This document shows positions 37,644 to 48,719 of a stretch of 64,000 bases of DNA, piece after piece; the stretch's first letter is position 1, and every line of letters begins with the position of its first letter. Origin of the DNA: Periconia sp. R9002. Its lineage: Eukaryota > Ascomycota > Dothideomycetes > Pleosporales > Periconiaceae. The translations under genes and the position numbers were made by a program. The stretch is taken from positions 682,001-746,000 of the forward strand of contig JAMAHW010000001.1 of NCBI GenBank assembly GCA_023627715.1, given 5' to 3'. Below the pieces are notes generated by a model. That model was not told where the DNA came from, did not search any database, and was given only the letters and a program-made list of their open reading frames with translations.

Positions 37644-38637
37644 ATGTCCCAGACCGTAAAGCGACCTTTTCTGCTTTTAACGCCGCATGATCGCATAGCT
37701 GCTGCAAGCACCGCTCTACGACTCCCGGAGAATATAGAATACTTTCAGAGTCCGCCTCAACGCATCGTTACGTCACAACCTCATAACAGCGAAGATGAAG
37801 GATACGAGACCCCCGAATACCTTGAAGAAGATGATGATAAGGAAATATCCGGACACGTTGCCTCAGCCAGAAGAACCAGAATCATCCAGCATCACACTTT
37901 GCGGAGAAACCACTATTTGGAAGACGCTTCTTAATGATGACCCCGACAAAAATATCTTCCAAGACGTCACTCAGGACTTTGAGCATGTCCGTAAACTGCT
38001 TTGCGCAATCTCTTACATCGTACACCACCAGGTCCAACCTGGTATGGTTAAGCGCATACACAAGCACCTCCCACACCCCTCCAATGCATTCACCCAGGCC
38101 ACGAAGAAAGTGGGAGATATCACCAAACACTGGCAGAATGAAGTCCTCACCAATTACATTTTGATCAAAGCAAAAAAGGTCATCAAAAAGGTCGAAAATT
38201 CCGGTCGAGATCTGCTCACTATAGCACCAGCAGAGGGGAAGAGAGCAATCCTGGAAGAGTGGAACGAGAAAGAGTGTGTGCGGATGTGGTCCTGCCTGAT
38301 AAAGTACATCGATTTCCGGGCAGTTTTCCACCCCGAGGAACGGCTACGAGCCCAAATGCAAGTACTTGAGAAAGGGCTCAAGTACTCGTTCTACCTCGCC
38401 ATGGATGATGCCATCAAGCTCCGTCTTGTAGGAGCGGCAACAAGAAACCCACAGGAGGCGCGGCTCCGAGACCGCGAGGCATTCAAGAACTGGAGGAAAG
38501 TCTCCAACAACACAGCAATGCCACCAAGGCCATCGATGGCTAGCATCCCGGTCAAGACCCTGAGAAAACCAGCAAAGACAACACTGACAGGGGAAATTTA
38601 CCCTGCTTTGGTGCCTTTCAATCCCGATGAAGATTGA
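37644..38637 (+). CDS. Unknown protein with the same N-terminal module as the neighbouring kinase
   Basis: The ATG at 37644 opens a frame whose first 41 residues hold FLLLTP-x-D-x-IAAASTA, RLPEN and Y-x-Q-S-PP, nearly identical to the kinase gene at 39035-40220. This frame runs to 37934. The rest of the protein lies in the +1 frame to 38637: DTLPQPEE, TQDFEHVRKLLCAISYIVHH, then a helical Lys/Glu-rich domain of about 220 residues, rich in Trp and Leu, with no family I recognise. The paralogue at 36888-37243 confirms that the +1 frame is coding from DTLP on. The two parts can be joined by a 61-bp intron (37767-37827, GTTACG...TTGAAG), giving 310 residues, or by +1 frameshifting near 37836-37850; I cannot decide. 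It converges with the kinase gene, 400 bp apart. Confidence 0.6.
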
Positions 38638-39034
38638 TGAGAGACGTTTAGTGGGACAGATGAGCAGAAGAAGCGATTTCTCAGAATATATTTCTTAGAC
38701 TTTTGGAGGCGCATATCGGGCTTTGAGAGAAGGCCTCGAATTCCATACAGTTTCTGGAGGATCATATCGGGCGGCAACTGGGAAAGCCCAGATTATATAG
38801 AAATACCCAAATCGAATATATCATGCATCCAAAATTGGTTCCATGGACATCCAAAAGTGGTCCTCTAGACGTCCTGGGTTCATGCCGTATTTGCCCTTGC
38901 GACCGTGGAATCAGGGTTTCACAATCAGGAATATAGGGACTTGTTTAAAGGTAAGGGAGAGAACTGCTTTCGTTACCCCAAAAATGAAATTTTCTTATTG
39001 ATAAAGTAATATAATAACAAAGCAATACAGCATC
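38638..39034. other. Spacer between two convergent genes
   Basis: This 397-bp segment lies between the stops of the unknown gene and the kinase gene. It contains two copies of CATATCGGG (38711-38719 and 38764-38772) and nothing else recognisable. Confidence 0.6.
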
Positions 39035-40220
39035 TCAATCCTCGTCCGCTGAATCCTCATATCTTTTCTTGACAGGTTTAACAAGGCGGTTCTCTTCTGC
39101 GAACCGTATCTGGTCATCCTTTCTAACCAAATAACCCAACTCAACCCCTAGTTCTTGACATTTGTGAGCGCTAAGCCGGTGGGCTGGGTCTATATCTAGC
39201 CAATCAAGACACATGGTGTCAAGATTCTGTTCATTCCCCCATGAGCTTTTTTTCTCTTGGGCGTAGGCAATAAGGGTTTCGGGCCATTTGGCAGGAGAGG
39301 GTGGTGGCAACCCGCACGATAGCTCCAATACAGTGGTTGCCGCCGACCATAAGTCGACCTTCTCGTCGTATTCAGCCGAAGGTACAATTTCCGGGGCCAT
39401 GTACCGCCTTGTACCCGACATGCCAGTGCATTTTCTATTTGCATCCAGCTCTACTGCAATTCCAAAGTCGCTTAGTGCTATTTGAAAAGGAGCTTTAACC
39501 AGCAAGTTTGCTGGTTTTATGTCCCGATGGACAATGCGTTGTTCATAGATGTAATTGAGAGCCGATAAAAGTTGGCAGAACAAGCTCTGAGTATGTCTGT
39601 CGGTAAGGACGAGGTTGTTCATCGTTCCCAGCTCACAATACTCCAAATACATGACTGGGTGGTAGCCGTGCTCCGCCCGTATCACACGAATTATGTTTTC
39701 GTGTTTAAGTTGGCTGGTGATACGGATTTCTTCTTGTATCGGTACCATCCACTGGTCACCCAATTTCCTCTTGGCAGCTTTCACGCTGTAGGTTTTTCTC
39801 GCGAAGTATTTTCCTGTGACTACGGATTGGATTAAACGTACTTGTCCACCCTCTCCGAGTAAACGTTTCGGGACGAACTCCGTTGCCAGGTCCTCTTTAT
39901 CGTTGATCACGACGGAAACCTTTGGTAGCATTACGCGGCGGGCACGCTCTAGTAGTGAATGGACCTTGAGGATAACCGGTCCTGCTGCTACCCTCATGGT
40001 CGGATTTTGATTCTTCCTTGTTCTCTTCTAGTACATATTTTGGTGTCTTATCTCCTTGCTCGATATCCGCGGATGCTCGCACTGTTTTCATATATGTTGG
40101 CGGGGTCTGATAATACGGCGCATTTTCTGGTAGCCGGATGGCAGTGCTGGCGGCGGCTATAGCGTCGCCTGGTGTCAAAAGCAAAAAGGCGATCTTTGCG
40201 GTCTCTCGTGTGGACGCCAT
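39035..40220 (-). CDS. Protein kinase with the N-terminal module shared by its neighbour
   Basis: The kinase domain is complete and looks active. Counting from the Met at 39997: glycine loop LLGEGGQV (47-53), ATP-binding Lys68, HRD at 157-159 in IVHRDIKPANLL, DFG at 177-179, and APE at 201-203 after MSGTRRYM. It is a Ser/Thr-type kinase by the HRDxKPxN motif. The family is unclear. The C-terminus is short and charged. Upstream, the ATG at 40220 starts another frame with the module FLLLTP-x-D-x-IAAASTA, RLPEN, YYQTPP. That frame continues to 39897 and overlaps the kinase frame, which is +1 to it. A 58-bp intron (40082-40025, GTGCGA...CTAGAAG) would join them into 375 residues; otherwise +1 frameshifting or separate starts must be invoked. 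The substrate and trigger are unknown. Confidence 0.75.
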
Positions 40221-41303
40221 TGTGATGAACGAGTGATTGCCGCGACTTGTGAAAGCTAAGTATGGAGGTGAGATTGCTGTAGTGATATAATGTTATGGTT
40301 GTGCAGATACCCCTATATCGTAGGTATAAAGTCAGCTAAATTCAACTGGGGGTGATACAATGAGTGATGAATGTCTCAATATGCCACGCTACGTAGTGTC
40401 TCGATAACAAACGACTCTGTACCTGGAGTTCAACACAATTATGAGATGGGAACCATGAATTGTCAGGGTTCAGAATCTGTATGATGTGTGTATTGGTAGT
40501 ACTAGCTATCTGCCTATGTAGATGTCCCGCTCCTGCCCTCCGTGCCTTCCTCCAGGGCTCATACCCTGACATGAATGCGAAAAAATCAGGTCGTGTCCCG
40601 CGTTCCTGCCAGTCGCGCCTACTTGAGCAGTGACGCCCTTTGTGGTAGGATCATTGTTGAACACAAAAACGCCACCTCAGTTTTTGCGCATTTGTTGTTT
40701 CAATATTCTGAAATTGTCCGCCTCACTACGGCATTCCTCTTCATCGGTTCCCCAATCGTACAAACACTTCGCCTTTCCCCAATGCAAACCTAGCTTCAAA
40801 AACATTGAACCCCCTAGTAGGTAGATCAAGCACATCAATGATGAATGTTGAAGCTGTACGAAGAACGATGGTCGAGAACATAGGCGAGGAAAAAGAGAAG
40901 AAAAAAGAACAGAGTAAAATGATCTGGCTTCGTTTTCGTTCCTGCAACAGCAATGATCCAAGCCAACCATTATTCGTTGGCTGAGTTAGTCATCCAGCAC
41001 CTCCCCGCCTACTTCTCTCGTATAGCTCAAGTTACCTCGGCACGTCGTTCGACTGCCTACCCGACTCAATTGGCCCAATTCCAGCCTGTCGTCGACAACA
41101 CGTGCAATTGAGCATTTGCTTTGTTGGGATTTTTCAAACAAGTGGACTGGATCTTTGACTTCTGGATGGACTGTTAAGATATAGCATCTTGACAAGAGAT
41201 TTCACCCGGAAAAGAAAGAGAAACGGAGTTGAAACAGAACGAGAGAGCGGAGAGGAACAGAAACAGGCAAAACACGAAAGAGAGTGAGAAAGGGAAGTTA
41301 ACA
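40221..41303. other. 1.1-kb spacer between divergent kinase and HAD genes
   Basis: It holds both promoters. Besides the shared leader element at 40261-40292 I see no feature. The last 80 bases before the HAD start are purine-rich. Confidence 0.6.
40261..40292 (-). promoter_or_regulatory. Leader element shared with the unknown gene (copy 2)
   Basis: On the minus strand this reads CATTATATCACTACAGCAA then TCTCACC and CATAC, matching 37602-37634 with few changes. A third, shorter match lies at 42718-42741. Confidence 0.5.
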
Positions 41304-42364
41304 ATGTCATCACCACCACCCAAGGCCATCCTCTTCGATATTGGAGGTGTTTGTGTATGTGCATCTTCCCTCCCCAGTGAATACTCCAGATTCTATTTTC
41401 TCATGGAACTCTTTGTTTATTTCTATATATTCGCTCATCTAAGCCACCTCCATCTCCCATATAAGTTACACCAAAAACGCACCCACCTAACCCACTAACC
41501 CCCAAAAACATACAGGTTCTATCCCCTTTCCAAGCAATCCTCGACTACGAGCGCACGCACAACATCCCTATAGGCTACATCAACTCGGCGATCCAAAGAG
41601 GGCCCCTAGAAACCGGCGCATGGCAGCAAATCGAGCGAGGTGAGGTCGAGCTTAACGACGCCTGGTTCGCGCGGTTCAAAGCGCAGCTCGAGAACGCAGA
41701 CGCATGGACCGCGTTCTGCATTAAGAACGGGCATGCAGAGAAGAAAGAGGTGCCGCCGAGTATCGACGCAAAGGCTCTGTTCTGGGAGATGATGCGCATG
41801 AGTCGCACGCCGGATCCATACATGTACCCTGCGCTGCTCAAGCTGGCGACTTTCACTGTCCCGTCACCGACGAGCAATGGGAAAGCAATCCCCCAGTTCC
41901 TCCTCGGCGCCTTCTCGAACACAATCCGCTTCCCGCCCTCCATCCTCGACGACAAAGATGTACCCTTCTCCTACGACCTTGTACATCCCGCGTCCTCATC
42001 TTCTCTTCTTACTTCGCCCCTCCCAAACTTCGACCCAGCCATCATCTCCACGCACTTCCACATCTTCCTCTCATCCGCACATATCGGCGTGCGCAAACCC
42101 GACCACGCGGCGTACCAGCTCGCGGTTCGCGAATTGAGCCGGTTGAGCGAGGAGCGCGGGACGGGGGCGATTGAGGCGCGGGATGTGGTGTTCTTGGATG
42201 ACATTGGAGCGAATGTGAAGGGGGCGAGAGAAGTGGGGATGAGGACTATCAAGGTTGGGTTGGGGAGGACGAGAGAGGCTGTAAGAGAGTTGGAGGGCAT
42301 GATTGGGAGGAAGTTGTTGGAGGATGGGGATGCGGGTGTGGTGAAGAAGGGGAGTAAACTGTAG
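41304..42364 (+). CDS. HAD-superfamily hydrolase
   Basis: Exon 1 (41304-41354) encodes MSSPPPKAILFDIGGVC and exon 2 (41516-42364) continues VLSPFQAILDYE, giving 299 residues with a 161-bp intron. Motif I is FDIGGV, with the nucleophile Asp but Gly where phosphatases of this superfamily often have a second Asp. This is the form found in the N-terminal domain of soluble epoxide hydrolase and ACAD10-like proteins. Motif III is the Lys of VRKPDHAAY and motif IV is VVFLDDIGANVKGAREVGM. The region between holds an unusual long Ser/Pro-rich cap insertion. A small-molecule phosphatase or dehalogenase-like role is likely; the substrate is unknown. Confidence 0.88.
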
Positions 42365-42699
42365 GTGGTTCTAGGAAAGAAGGTTGTTTGTTGTGTTCAG
42401 TAGGCGCGACTCACTGAATAGCAACGTGTGAACGCAACCTAGGTTTGTATGTATTCATAGCTTAACTTCACTATGTGCACGTCCACAGCCAGGACGTTAC
42501 TGTGTTTCCCCACGGAGAACAAAATCTGTGTTGATACCGCAAGCATTCCATATTGCCACGCGAAGTTACAACAATCACCAATAGCTCCTCCCATCTAATG
42601 ATTATATCCACACCTATGCGTACGTCCCGGCCGAGGACGTTTTGTGTTTATACCAATTACTCTGTGATAACATATTACCTTTTCTTCTTCTTCGTAACT

Positions 42700-42783
42700 A
42701 TGCCCGCGTCACTACAGTATTATATCATTACAGCAATCCCACCCGCAATTTTCGTAATCGTTTTGGCCTTCGTAGCCGCGTAA
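42700..42783 (+). CDS. Possible 27-residue hydrophobic peptide
   Basis: An ATG-to-stop frame encodes MPASLQYYII followed by a hydrophobic stretch (PPAIFVIVLAFVAA), enough for one membrane span. A pyrimidine-rich leader (TTTTCTTCTTCTTC) precedes it, as at many fungal starts. Its first half overlaps the sequence resembling the shared leader element, so the frame may be accidental. No homologue comes to mind. Confidence 0.2.
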   Translation: MPASLQYYIITAIPPAIFVIVLAFVAA

Positions 42784-45700
42784 TTGGATGACACGGCATT
42801 CTAAAAATGCTTTCAGATGTCGTTGACCTTGAGCATGGAGCTGTCGAATACGATTGAAGCTTGTGTATACTCTTACGCATTTCTGTGGTATAGAGTATCG
42901 CCGTCTCAAATGGTGGATACTTGCTAGGTTTCAGGATGCGAGGCAAGTATCTTAACCACGATTTCTGGCTACCAGTGTTTCTTCAACATTTTGCTTGCCT
43001 GGATGACTTTTTTGAAGTAGGGGGGGTAGAAAGACGGTGCTCATTGTCAGGTATACATGTATGCCTCTGGATTGAAATGGTCGAGGTACAAGTAAGGAAT
43101 CAATGGAAAACGCTGCGAATAGAAAAGCTAGGTAAGAGAATCGAGGAAAGTCGAAATCCATGTTTGTATCGCCATTCGCATGCAGTTTGATTACTCGGTC
43201 AATGCCACGACGTCTAGAACGAGAAGATTCCTTTTCCCATTCGTCAATAGATCGAAGTTGCGACGACGAAGACAGGCAAAAGGGAGTACCCGAGCATCAG
43301 CGATGCCATCCCGCACCAACAGAAAACCCCCGAGTAACGCCTTCCGCACGCCAGAATATCGGGGCCGCCAGATGGAAGAGCCTTCGAAAGCGAGTCAGAC
43401 GAGGCCCTGGTCGAACGGTCGGTCTGTCCCATCTGGTCGCCGTCGGCTTGGCGGTGGTTTCTACCGCTAGATGCGAAACGCGGAGAGGAGCGGAGCGAGG
43501 GCATACGTGTGTGTCTGTTATAGACTGCAGATCACTGACCCATGGCCCATGGATGGCTGCCTGCTGCTGGCTGGTCTGCTTGTGAGCGAGGGACGTGGCG
43601 ACGGGCCGTTTCCAATACCTTGCTTCTGGAAAGAAGAGGGGAAAGGCACGGCCGGGCTCAGAGAAATGATGTGCTAGGTACTTGCGAAACGGGTTTCGGA
43701 TGAATGAGGCTGTCTACCCTATCTCCATCTACTTGGGATTGGAAGGGATGATGGAGGATGGAAACTTGGTTTCTGGAAGGGAGTTAGATGTCGAGATTGT
43801 GGGACTGCAGGATCTCAGGGCCTGTGTTTGTGTGTGACATGGGCTGGGTATGAGAGACATCGACGGCCGTTGCAATGGGTAAGGCGATGATGGGCTGCTG
43901 AAACCTGACGATTGGTCGTGTGTTTCATGTAAGGTGGCCTGCGGTGGTTGTTTATGCGCGCGTTGCTACAACGGTTTAGTGCTGTAGTGAGTAGATTGAA
44001 GCGAAACGAAAGTGTCGACAAAGCTGGAAAGAAATTCAGCAGCTAGAAGACGGAAGATACAGAGGGTAAGGTGATTTTCCATGATTTCTGTTGGTCGGGT
44101 TGATTGGCGGAAATCATTCCAAAAAAGACATGACAAAGAGTACCTAGATAGGGCATAAAGTAAGTAGTTGGAGATTGACTAGTCAAGGCGGGGAGCATGA
44201 ATTATGCACGGCATGATACGGCGGGAAGATGATGTTTTTGGGTGGAGTCTCTTCGTCTCAGCCCTGTGATGGTTCTCGACAGGGAGGAGAGAGGGAGGGA
44301 GAGGCGAGGCGCACTTTCTATTTGTAGCGGTTGCACCGATCACCCCGCTGTTTGCGCTTGTGGCAGCGCGAACGAGCTGTGTGACGTGTTTCGACGGCTC
44401 CATCATGACTTGAATGCTTTTTACTTTGAATGGGCTGTACTGTACAAGATGAGTTCATGTGCAGGTGAGCTGACTGGTCAGCTGTGGATATAGGTATCAA
44501 TATAGTGATGATAGGACAATAGGAGAAAGGGAAGCAAGCGCACGCATGTCGGCATCCAATATTCTCCGGACTTCGCGTGCTACCTAGTACCAACCAACGA
44601 GGTACAGCCGGGCCGTTGAGTTGACAAGATAGCACCGGAGTAGGCGCGTAACTCAACTACAGCGCAGTAGTACCTCTTCAGCAACGAGGTACATCATGTA
44701 GGTTCCGACGTATATGGACTGTACAAGAGCACGCGAGCAAGCCATCCATTGAGCAATGAATGAATGGAAGCGAGCCCCCCGTTGGGGAACAGCAACGCCA
44801 ACAAAGGCAGCTGAGTGTGCATGGCCGGCATGGGCCATGTTCCTGCAGCAATGCTTAACGAGATTGACCATGCACGGGCATGTTGGTGAGACGAGTTTCA
44901 GGTCGACAAAGTCTCAAGACGGCACCCTCGGCCATGAAACGCCCTCGCGTCCTCCCAGTCATGGCCGCCCGCGAGGACACATTTTTTTCTCTTCTTCCTT
45001 CTTTTCGCAATTTGCCATCGGACTTTGCAGAAGGATCTCCCAAGTGGAGGCTATTACGCTTTTCCCTCTCGTTTTTTCTGCTATAGCGGGAGGCGCATGC
45101 TCTACTACTCACTTTAGGGCCATGTGCAAAGTCCACCTCGGTAGGGCCGGATGTGCGCAATTTTAGAGAATTATTGGAACGTGGTGGCTGGGTCACTGAC
45201 ACCGAGGGCCCGTCTCCGCCCTCTGCCCTGCCCAAAAACGCGTCCTTGGAGTGGAATCATCGTCATGAAATTTTCAAGTCCTTGGTGGCCTGGTGCTTTT
45301 CAAGACGATGCTTTTTTTAGTCGCAGCGCTGCTGGCTGTGTTGTACCCACCTTGTGCTGTAGTGCCTTCCTGTAGATGCAGCAAGAAATCGCAAACAGCC
45401 GCTATAGACGATGGTGGGATATGGAATCTACAAACATGCGCAGACTTTATTATTAGCAGCAGGGCAAGAACATGTGGTTGGCTGACGGTGGCGGGCAGCT
45501 TGGGGGCAGCCTCTCTGAGTGGACAGCCGTACAGCACCTTAGGCGCCGCTGGTCGAGCGAGAGCACCAGTGACGGCACTGAACGGGGACGGTTGACTATC
45601 GACAGCGGTGGAGACGGTTGTTGCGGTGTGCAAGCGGAGAGACAGCTGGAGCAATGAGAAGCCGCCGTTTTTTAACCTCTCCCTTTGCTCGTCGTCTTGG

Positions 45701-46330
45701 TGTTCAGGTGGTTTATCGTGGGGCGCACGGCAACCCAACGGCAGTGAGTTGATGGCCATGGTGATGACCCGGCGACCCAAGCCCAAAGGGTAAGTAGACG
45801 ATGGAGCCAGACCATCGACGGGCGGTGGCAACGACAACTGCCTTGGATGCACCACAGTAAATTGTGATGCAGTTCCCTGATGGATTGGGCTGATGGCCCG
45901 GCATTCGTGAGATGAAATGCAGAGACAGACTCGAGCGATGGAAGAAGCGGCGGGCCAGCCCCCGCGTCCAGACGGCGGTTTCAGTTGCCAACGCAGGGCT
46001 GCAAGGACAACAAGGGAAAAGAGCCCGCGCTCGACAAAGAACAAGACTTCTTCTTTGGCTCCACTCCGCTGGGGGGTGTGGCATACAGTACAGTGCAGTA
46101 CGATGCTAACCCCCTGAAAGCGTGCGGCCCGTGCCCCCCTTGCCAAGCCCACGGTCGCATCCAGTAACCACCCCATCTTCCTTCCTTAAACCGCCTCCCT
46201 GCCTGCCTCGCTCCTCCTTCACTCGACTTCCTCTTCGTCGCTCCTGGCTGCTCTGCCTTCTTGCCCTTCTTGCTCCCACCCCTTTTCGCCTTCCCTCTCT
46301 TCTCGTCTCTGCTGATACCCCTCTACTCTC

Positions 46331-46361
46331 CTCTGCTCTGCTCTGCTTTGCTCTGCTCTGC
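46331..46361. repeat. (CTCTG)6 pentamer tract
   Basis: Six CTCTG units, one altered to CTTTG, in the pyrimidine-rich leader region of the gene at 47073. Confidence 0.85.
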
Positions 46362-47072
46362 ACCAATTCCACTCTACCCGCCACTCTCTCTATCGCTCTC
46401 TTCTTTGCAGCTTCTAGTCGTCCGCTTTGCTGGACTCGCCCTTACCATCCTACCTACCTAATCTTCGAGCGCGCCAGTACCGCCGCTCCCACCACATCCC
46501 ATCAGCCTAGCCCTCCGGAGAGAAGAGTCAGAGCCCGCCAGTCGACCTCAACGCCACAAGTCACTCTTGTCCCCAATCCATCAAGACGTCTGTCCTTGAC
46601 CTTCTGCTTTCAATCCTAGAACACCCCCTACTTTCGATTCCACATACTTTTGGTGTCCGTCTCGTGTCCGCCCGCCTTATCCGCTGCCGCTGCCCCATCG
46701 TCGTCATCGTCACTGCCTAGTTCAGTCGAGTCACGCCTTCGCACCCACCTGCCTCGCTCAACCACTCGGTAGCACGCTACGCTCCATCAGCCCAGCACCT
46801 GCGCCCGCGCACACATCGCCACCTCAGTCTGCATTTTGTTAATAACGCCCAACTCTGCATTGCCCGTCGGCCGGTCTACGATCAATAGTATCATCTCTAC
46901 GTACGATCCTTAATCCACTAATCCCACGCCAAACTCCACGTCTGCCCCTTGAGCAAACGTCCTGTACTTTTCTCCCCCCGTTCGATTCTTTGTCCTCCCA
47001 CGTGTCACCGACACGTTTTCTGATCAACCCTTCACCCTTTGTTCCCAAGTTCCGCTTCTTCATCACGACAAA

Positions 47073-48719
47073 ATGAGCATGGACGCAGGCGGTCTCGCTC
47101 AAATGACCTACAACAACTTTCAGCCCAACGGTGGGCTCGGTATGCCTTCTGCCGGCTTCGCATCGCGCGGCAAGGGTGCATCGCTCAAGCGCCTGAGTGT
47201 CGCCTCTCCTCCCAAGGTTGCATCCATCTCGGAGAACATGGAAGTCCCCACTCCTCGTACCAGCCGCTCTCATCTGCTCGCGGGTCTTCGCACTGCACCC
47301 AAGACCCCGACATCTGCCCAGCCTCCTGCCTCGGCCCCCTATGGCCAGCGCCAGCACACTGTCGGCAATCCCCCCAGGTCTTCCTACAACGGGCCTAACC
47401 AGGGTGTTCCGCAGACAGCCGTTGGGGCCGGTTTCTCTGGTGCCAGCCAGTACAACCAGCAGCCCCAGATGATGTACGACCAGGTTCTTGCCCCGCCATC
47501 CCTTCAGTTTGATGACGGTGAGATTGATCCCAACATTGCTGCTCAACTCATGGCGACGGAGATGTACCTCGCTCAGCGCCAGCAGCAGCTCCAGCAGCAG
47601 CTTCTCACCCTTACCGCCCACCAGTTTGGCAACATGAACCTGAACGGCGTCGGCATGCAACAGTCGCAGGGATTTGCATCCAGCCCCTTCACACCGCAGC
47701 TGAATGCCTATGCCCAACAGATGCAGAACGCTCCCCAGCTTCAGGAGACTGGTCAGCCTGGTGTCTATCTTGCGTTCAACCAGCTCACTGGCCAATACCA
47801 GTACGTCGTGGACCCTGCTCTCCAGCAGGAGCTGCTGGCCAATGAGATGCATGCCAACTTGGCCGACTCTCCTCCACCACCAACTCCAGGCTTTGCTCCT
47901 TCCCCACCGAAGAGCAACACCCCCATCGTTCAGGTTTCACCTCCTACCGAAGCCAACCCTAGCCCCTGGGCCTCGCGCAGCTCTTCTCCCCCCAAGAAGT
48001 CCCCGTCCCCACCCCAGAACTTTGATCCTCTCCCTCCTCCTTCGGCCAATGCCTTCCGTCGCGGTCACAAGAAGACGTTGTCTACGCTTGCGGTGGAGAA
48101 GGGTGAGACGCCGGAGGGACCCAAGTCCGCTCTTTCGCGTCCGTCGGGATTTCCCGCTACCCCCATGACTGGCACTTTCGGTCCTGGACAGGCTCGTGCT
48201 GGCGAACACCCCACTCGTCAACCTCGTGGACCACCCCCGCTAGAGGAACTCAAGGCTAGCCCAACTACCAAGCATGAGGGCAGCAAGAACTTTGCTGCTC
48301 GCCAGCGCCGACAGGCTGTTGGTAGCCTCATCCGTGCCGGTATTGATCGCCGCGGCCACCGTTCTGGTGGCTCTGGTAGCGCGAGCCCTGTAAGCGAGAC
48401 TGAAATGTCATTCCCGCCTTCTGACAACGACACGGAAAGCGTTCGCAGTTCTGGAAGTGGCAGCCTCTCCGGTAAACCCAGTATTGGAAGCCTCCGTGCT
48501 GCAGCAAACGGCGCCATTGGCTCGGAACGCAAGGCATCCAAAGAGCGCTCTCGTGAGCGACCCATTGATCGCTCATACACATCCCAGAGCGTTAGCAGCG
48601 ATGAGGGCCTTGGCGGCGGTCTTGTAGAGATTCGCGTCAACGAACCCAGGCCGTCTCGCAGCCCACCCAGGCTCGTTTTCACTGGCGTTGGTGAGAAGCG
48701 CAAGAGCTCTAGGTTCTAG
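47073..48719 (+). CDS. Low-complexity Gln/Pro/Ser-rich protein, unknown function
   Basis: A single uninterrupted frame of 548 residues starts at MSMDAGGLAQMTYNNF; the preceding AACAAA-type context and the pyrimidine-rich leader favour this ATG. Most of the protein looks disordered. It has a conserved-looking N-terminal block (SLKRLSVASPPKV, TPRTSRSHLLAGL), a Gln-rich helix (LAQRQQQLQQQLLTL, about 168-182), repeated SPPKK/SPSPP motifs, and a more ordered basic block FAARQRRQAVGSLIRAG near 410. The C-terminus ends in SPPRLVFTGVGEKRKSSRF. These traits suit a regulated RNA-associated or scaffold protein, but no domain is recognised and no function is claimed. The long leader suggests a highly regulated gene. 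Confidence 0.85.
   Translation: MSMDAGGLAQMTYNNFQPNGGLGMPSAGFASRGKGASLKRLSVASPPKVASISENMEVPTPRTSRSHLLAGLRTAPKTPTSAQPPASAPYGQRQHTVGNPPRSSYNGPNQGVPQTAVGAGFSGASQYNQQPQMMYDQVLAPPSLQFDDGEIDPNIAAQLMATEMYLAQRQQQLQQQLLTLTAHQFGNMNLNGVGMQQSQGFASSPFTPQLNAYAQQMQNAPQLQETGQPGVYLAFNQLTGQYQYVVDPALQQELLANEMHANLADSPPPPTPGFAPSPPKSNTPIVQVSPPTEANPSPWASRSSSPPKKSPSPPQNFDPLPPPSANAFRRGHKKTLSTLAVEKGETPEGPKSALSRPSGFPATPMTGTFGPGQARAGEHPTRQPRGPPPLEELKASPTTKHEGSKNFAARQRRQAVGSLIRAGIDRRGHRSGGSGSASPVSETEMSFPPSDNDTESVRSSGSGSLSGKPSIGSLRAAANGAIGSERKASKERSRERPIDRSYTSQSVSSDEGLGGGLVEIRVNEPRPSRSPPRLVFTGVGEKRKSSRF

Larger units (their letters stand above)
42365..47072. other. 4.7-kb spacer before the low-complexity protein gene
   Basis: No large gene is supported. 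Near 42.70 kb lie a short hydrophobic open frame and a match to the shared leader element (listed separately). From 43.2 to 46.1 kb there are only frames without domains; the 300-codon minus-strand frame at 45274-46176 is low-complexity and rejected. From about 46.1 kb the plus strand is strongly pyrimidine-rich, with a CTCTG tract at 46331-46361; it is probably the long leader of the gene at 47073. Confidence 0.55.

Noticed and set aside
37644..40220. The shared N-terminal module as a proven prion-type amyloid motif
   Set aside because: The arrangement resembles known fungal signalling pairs, but the sequence does not match an amyloid motif I can name, so this stays a hypothesis.
45274..46176. 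Minus-strand open frame of 300 codons
   Set aside because: Low-complexity composition, no domain or splice partners, and it lies across the upstream region of the 47073 gene. Frames this long arise by chance in GC-rich fungal DNA.
46839..47852. Minus-strand open frame of 337 codons
   Set aside because: It is mostly antisense to the 47073 gene and mirrors its Gln/Pro-rich codons.
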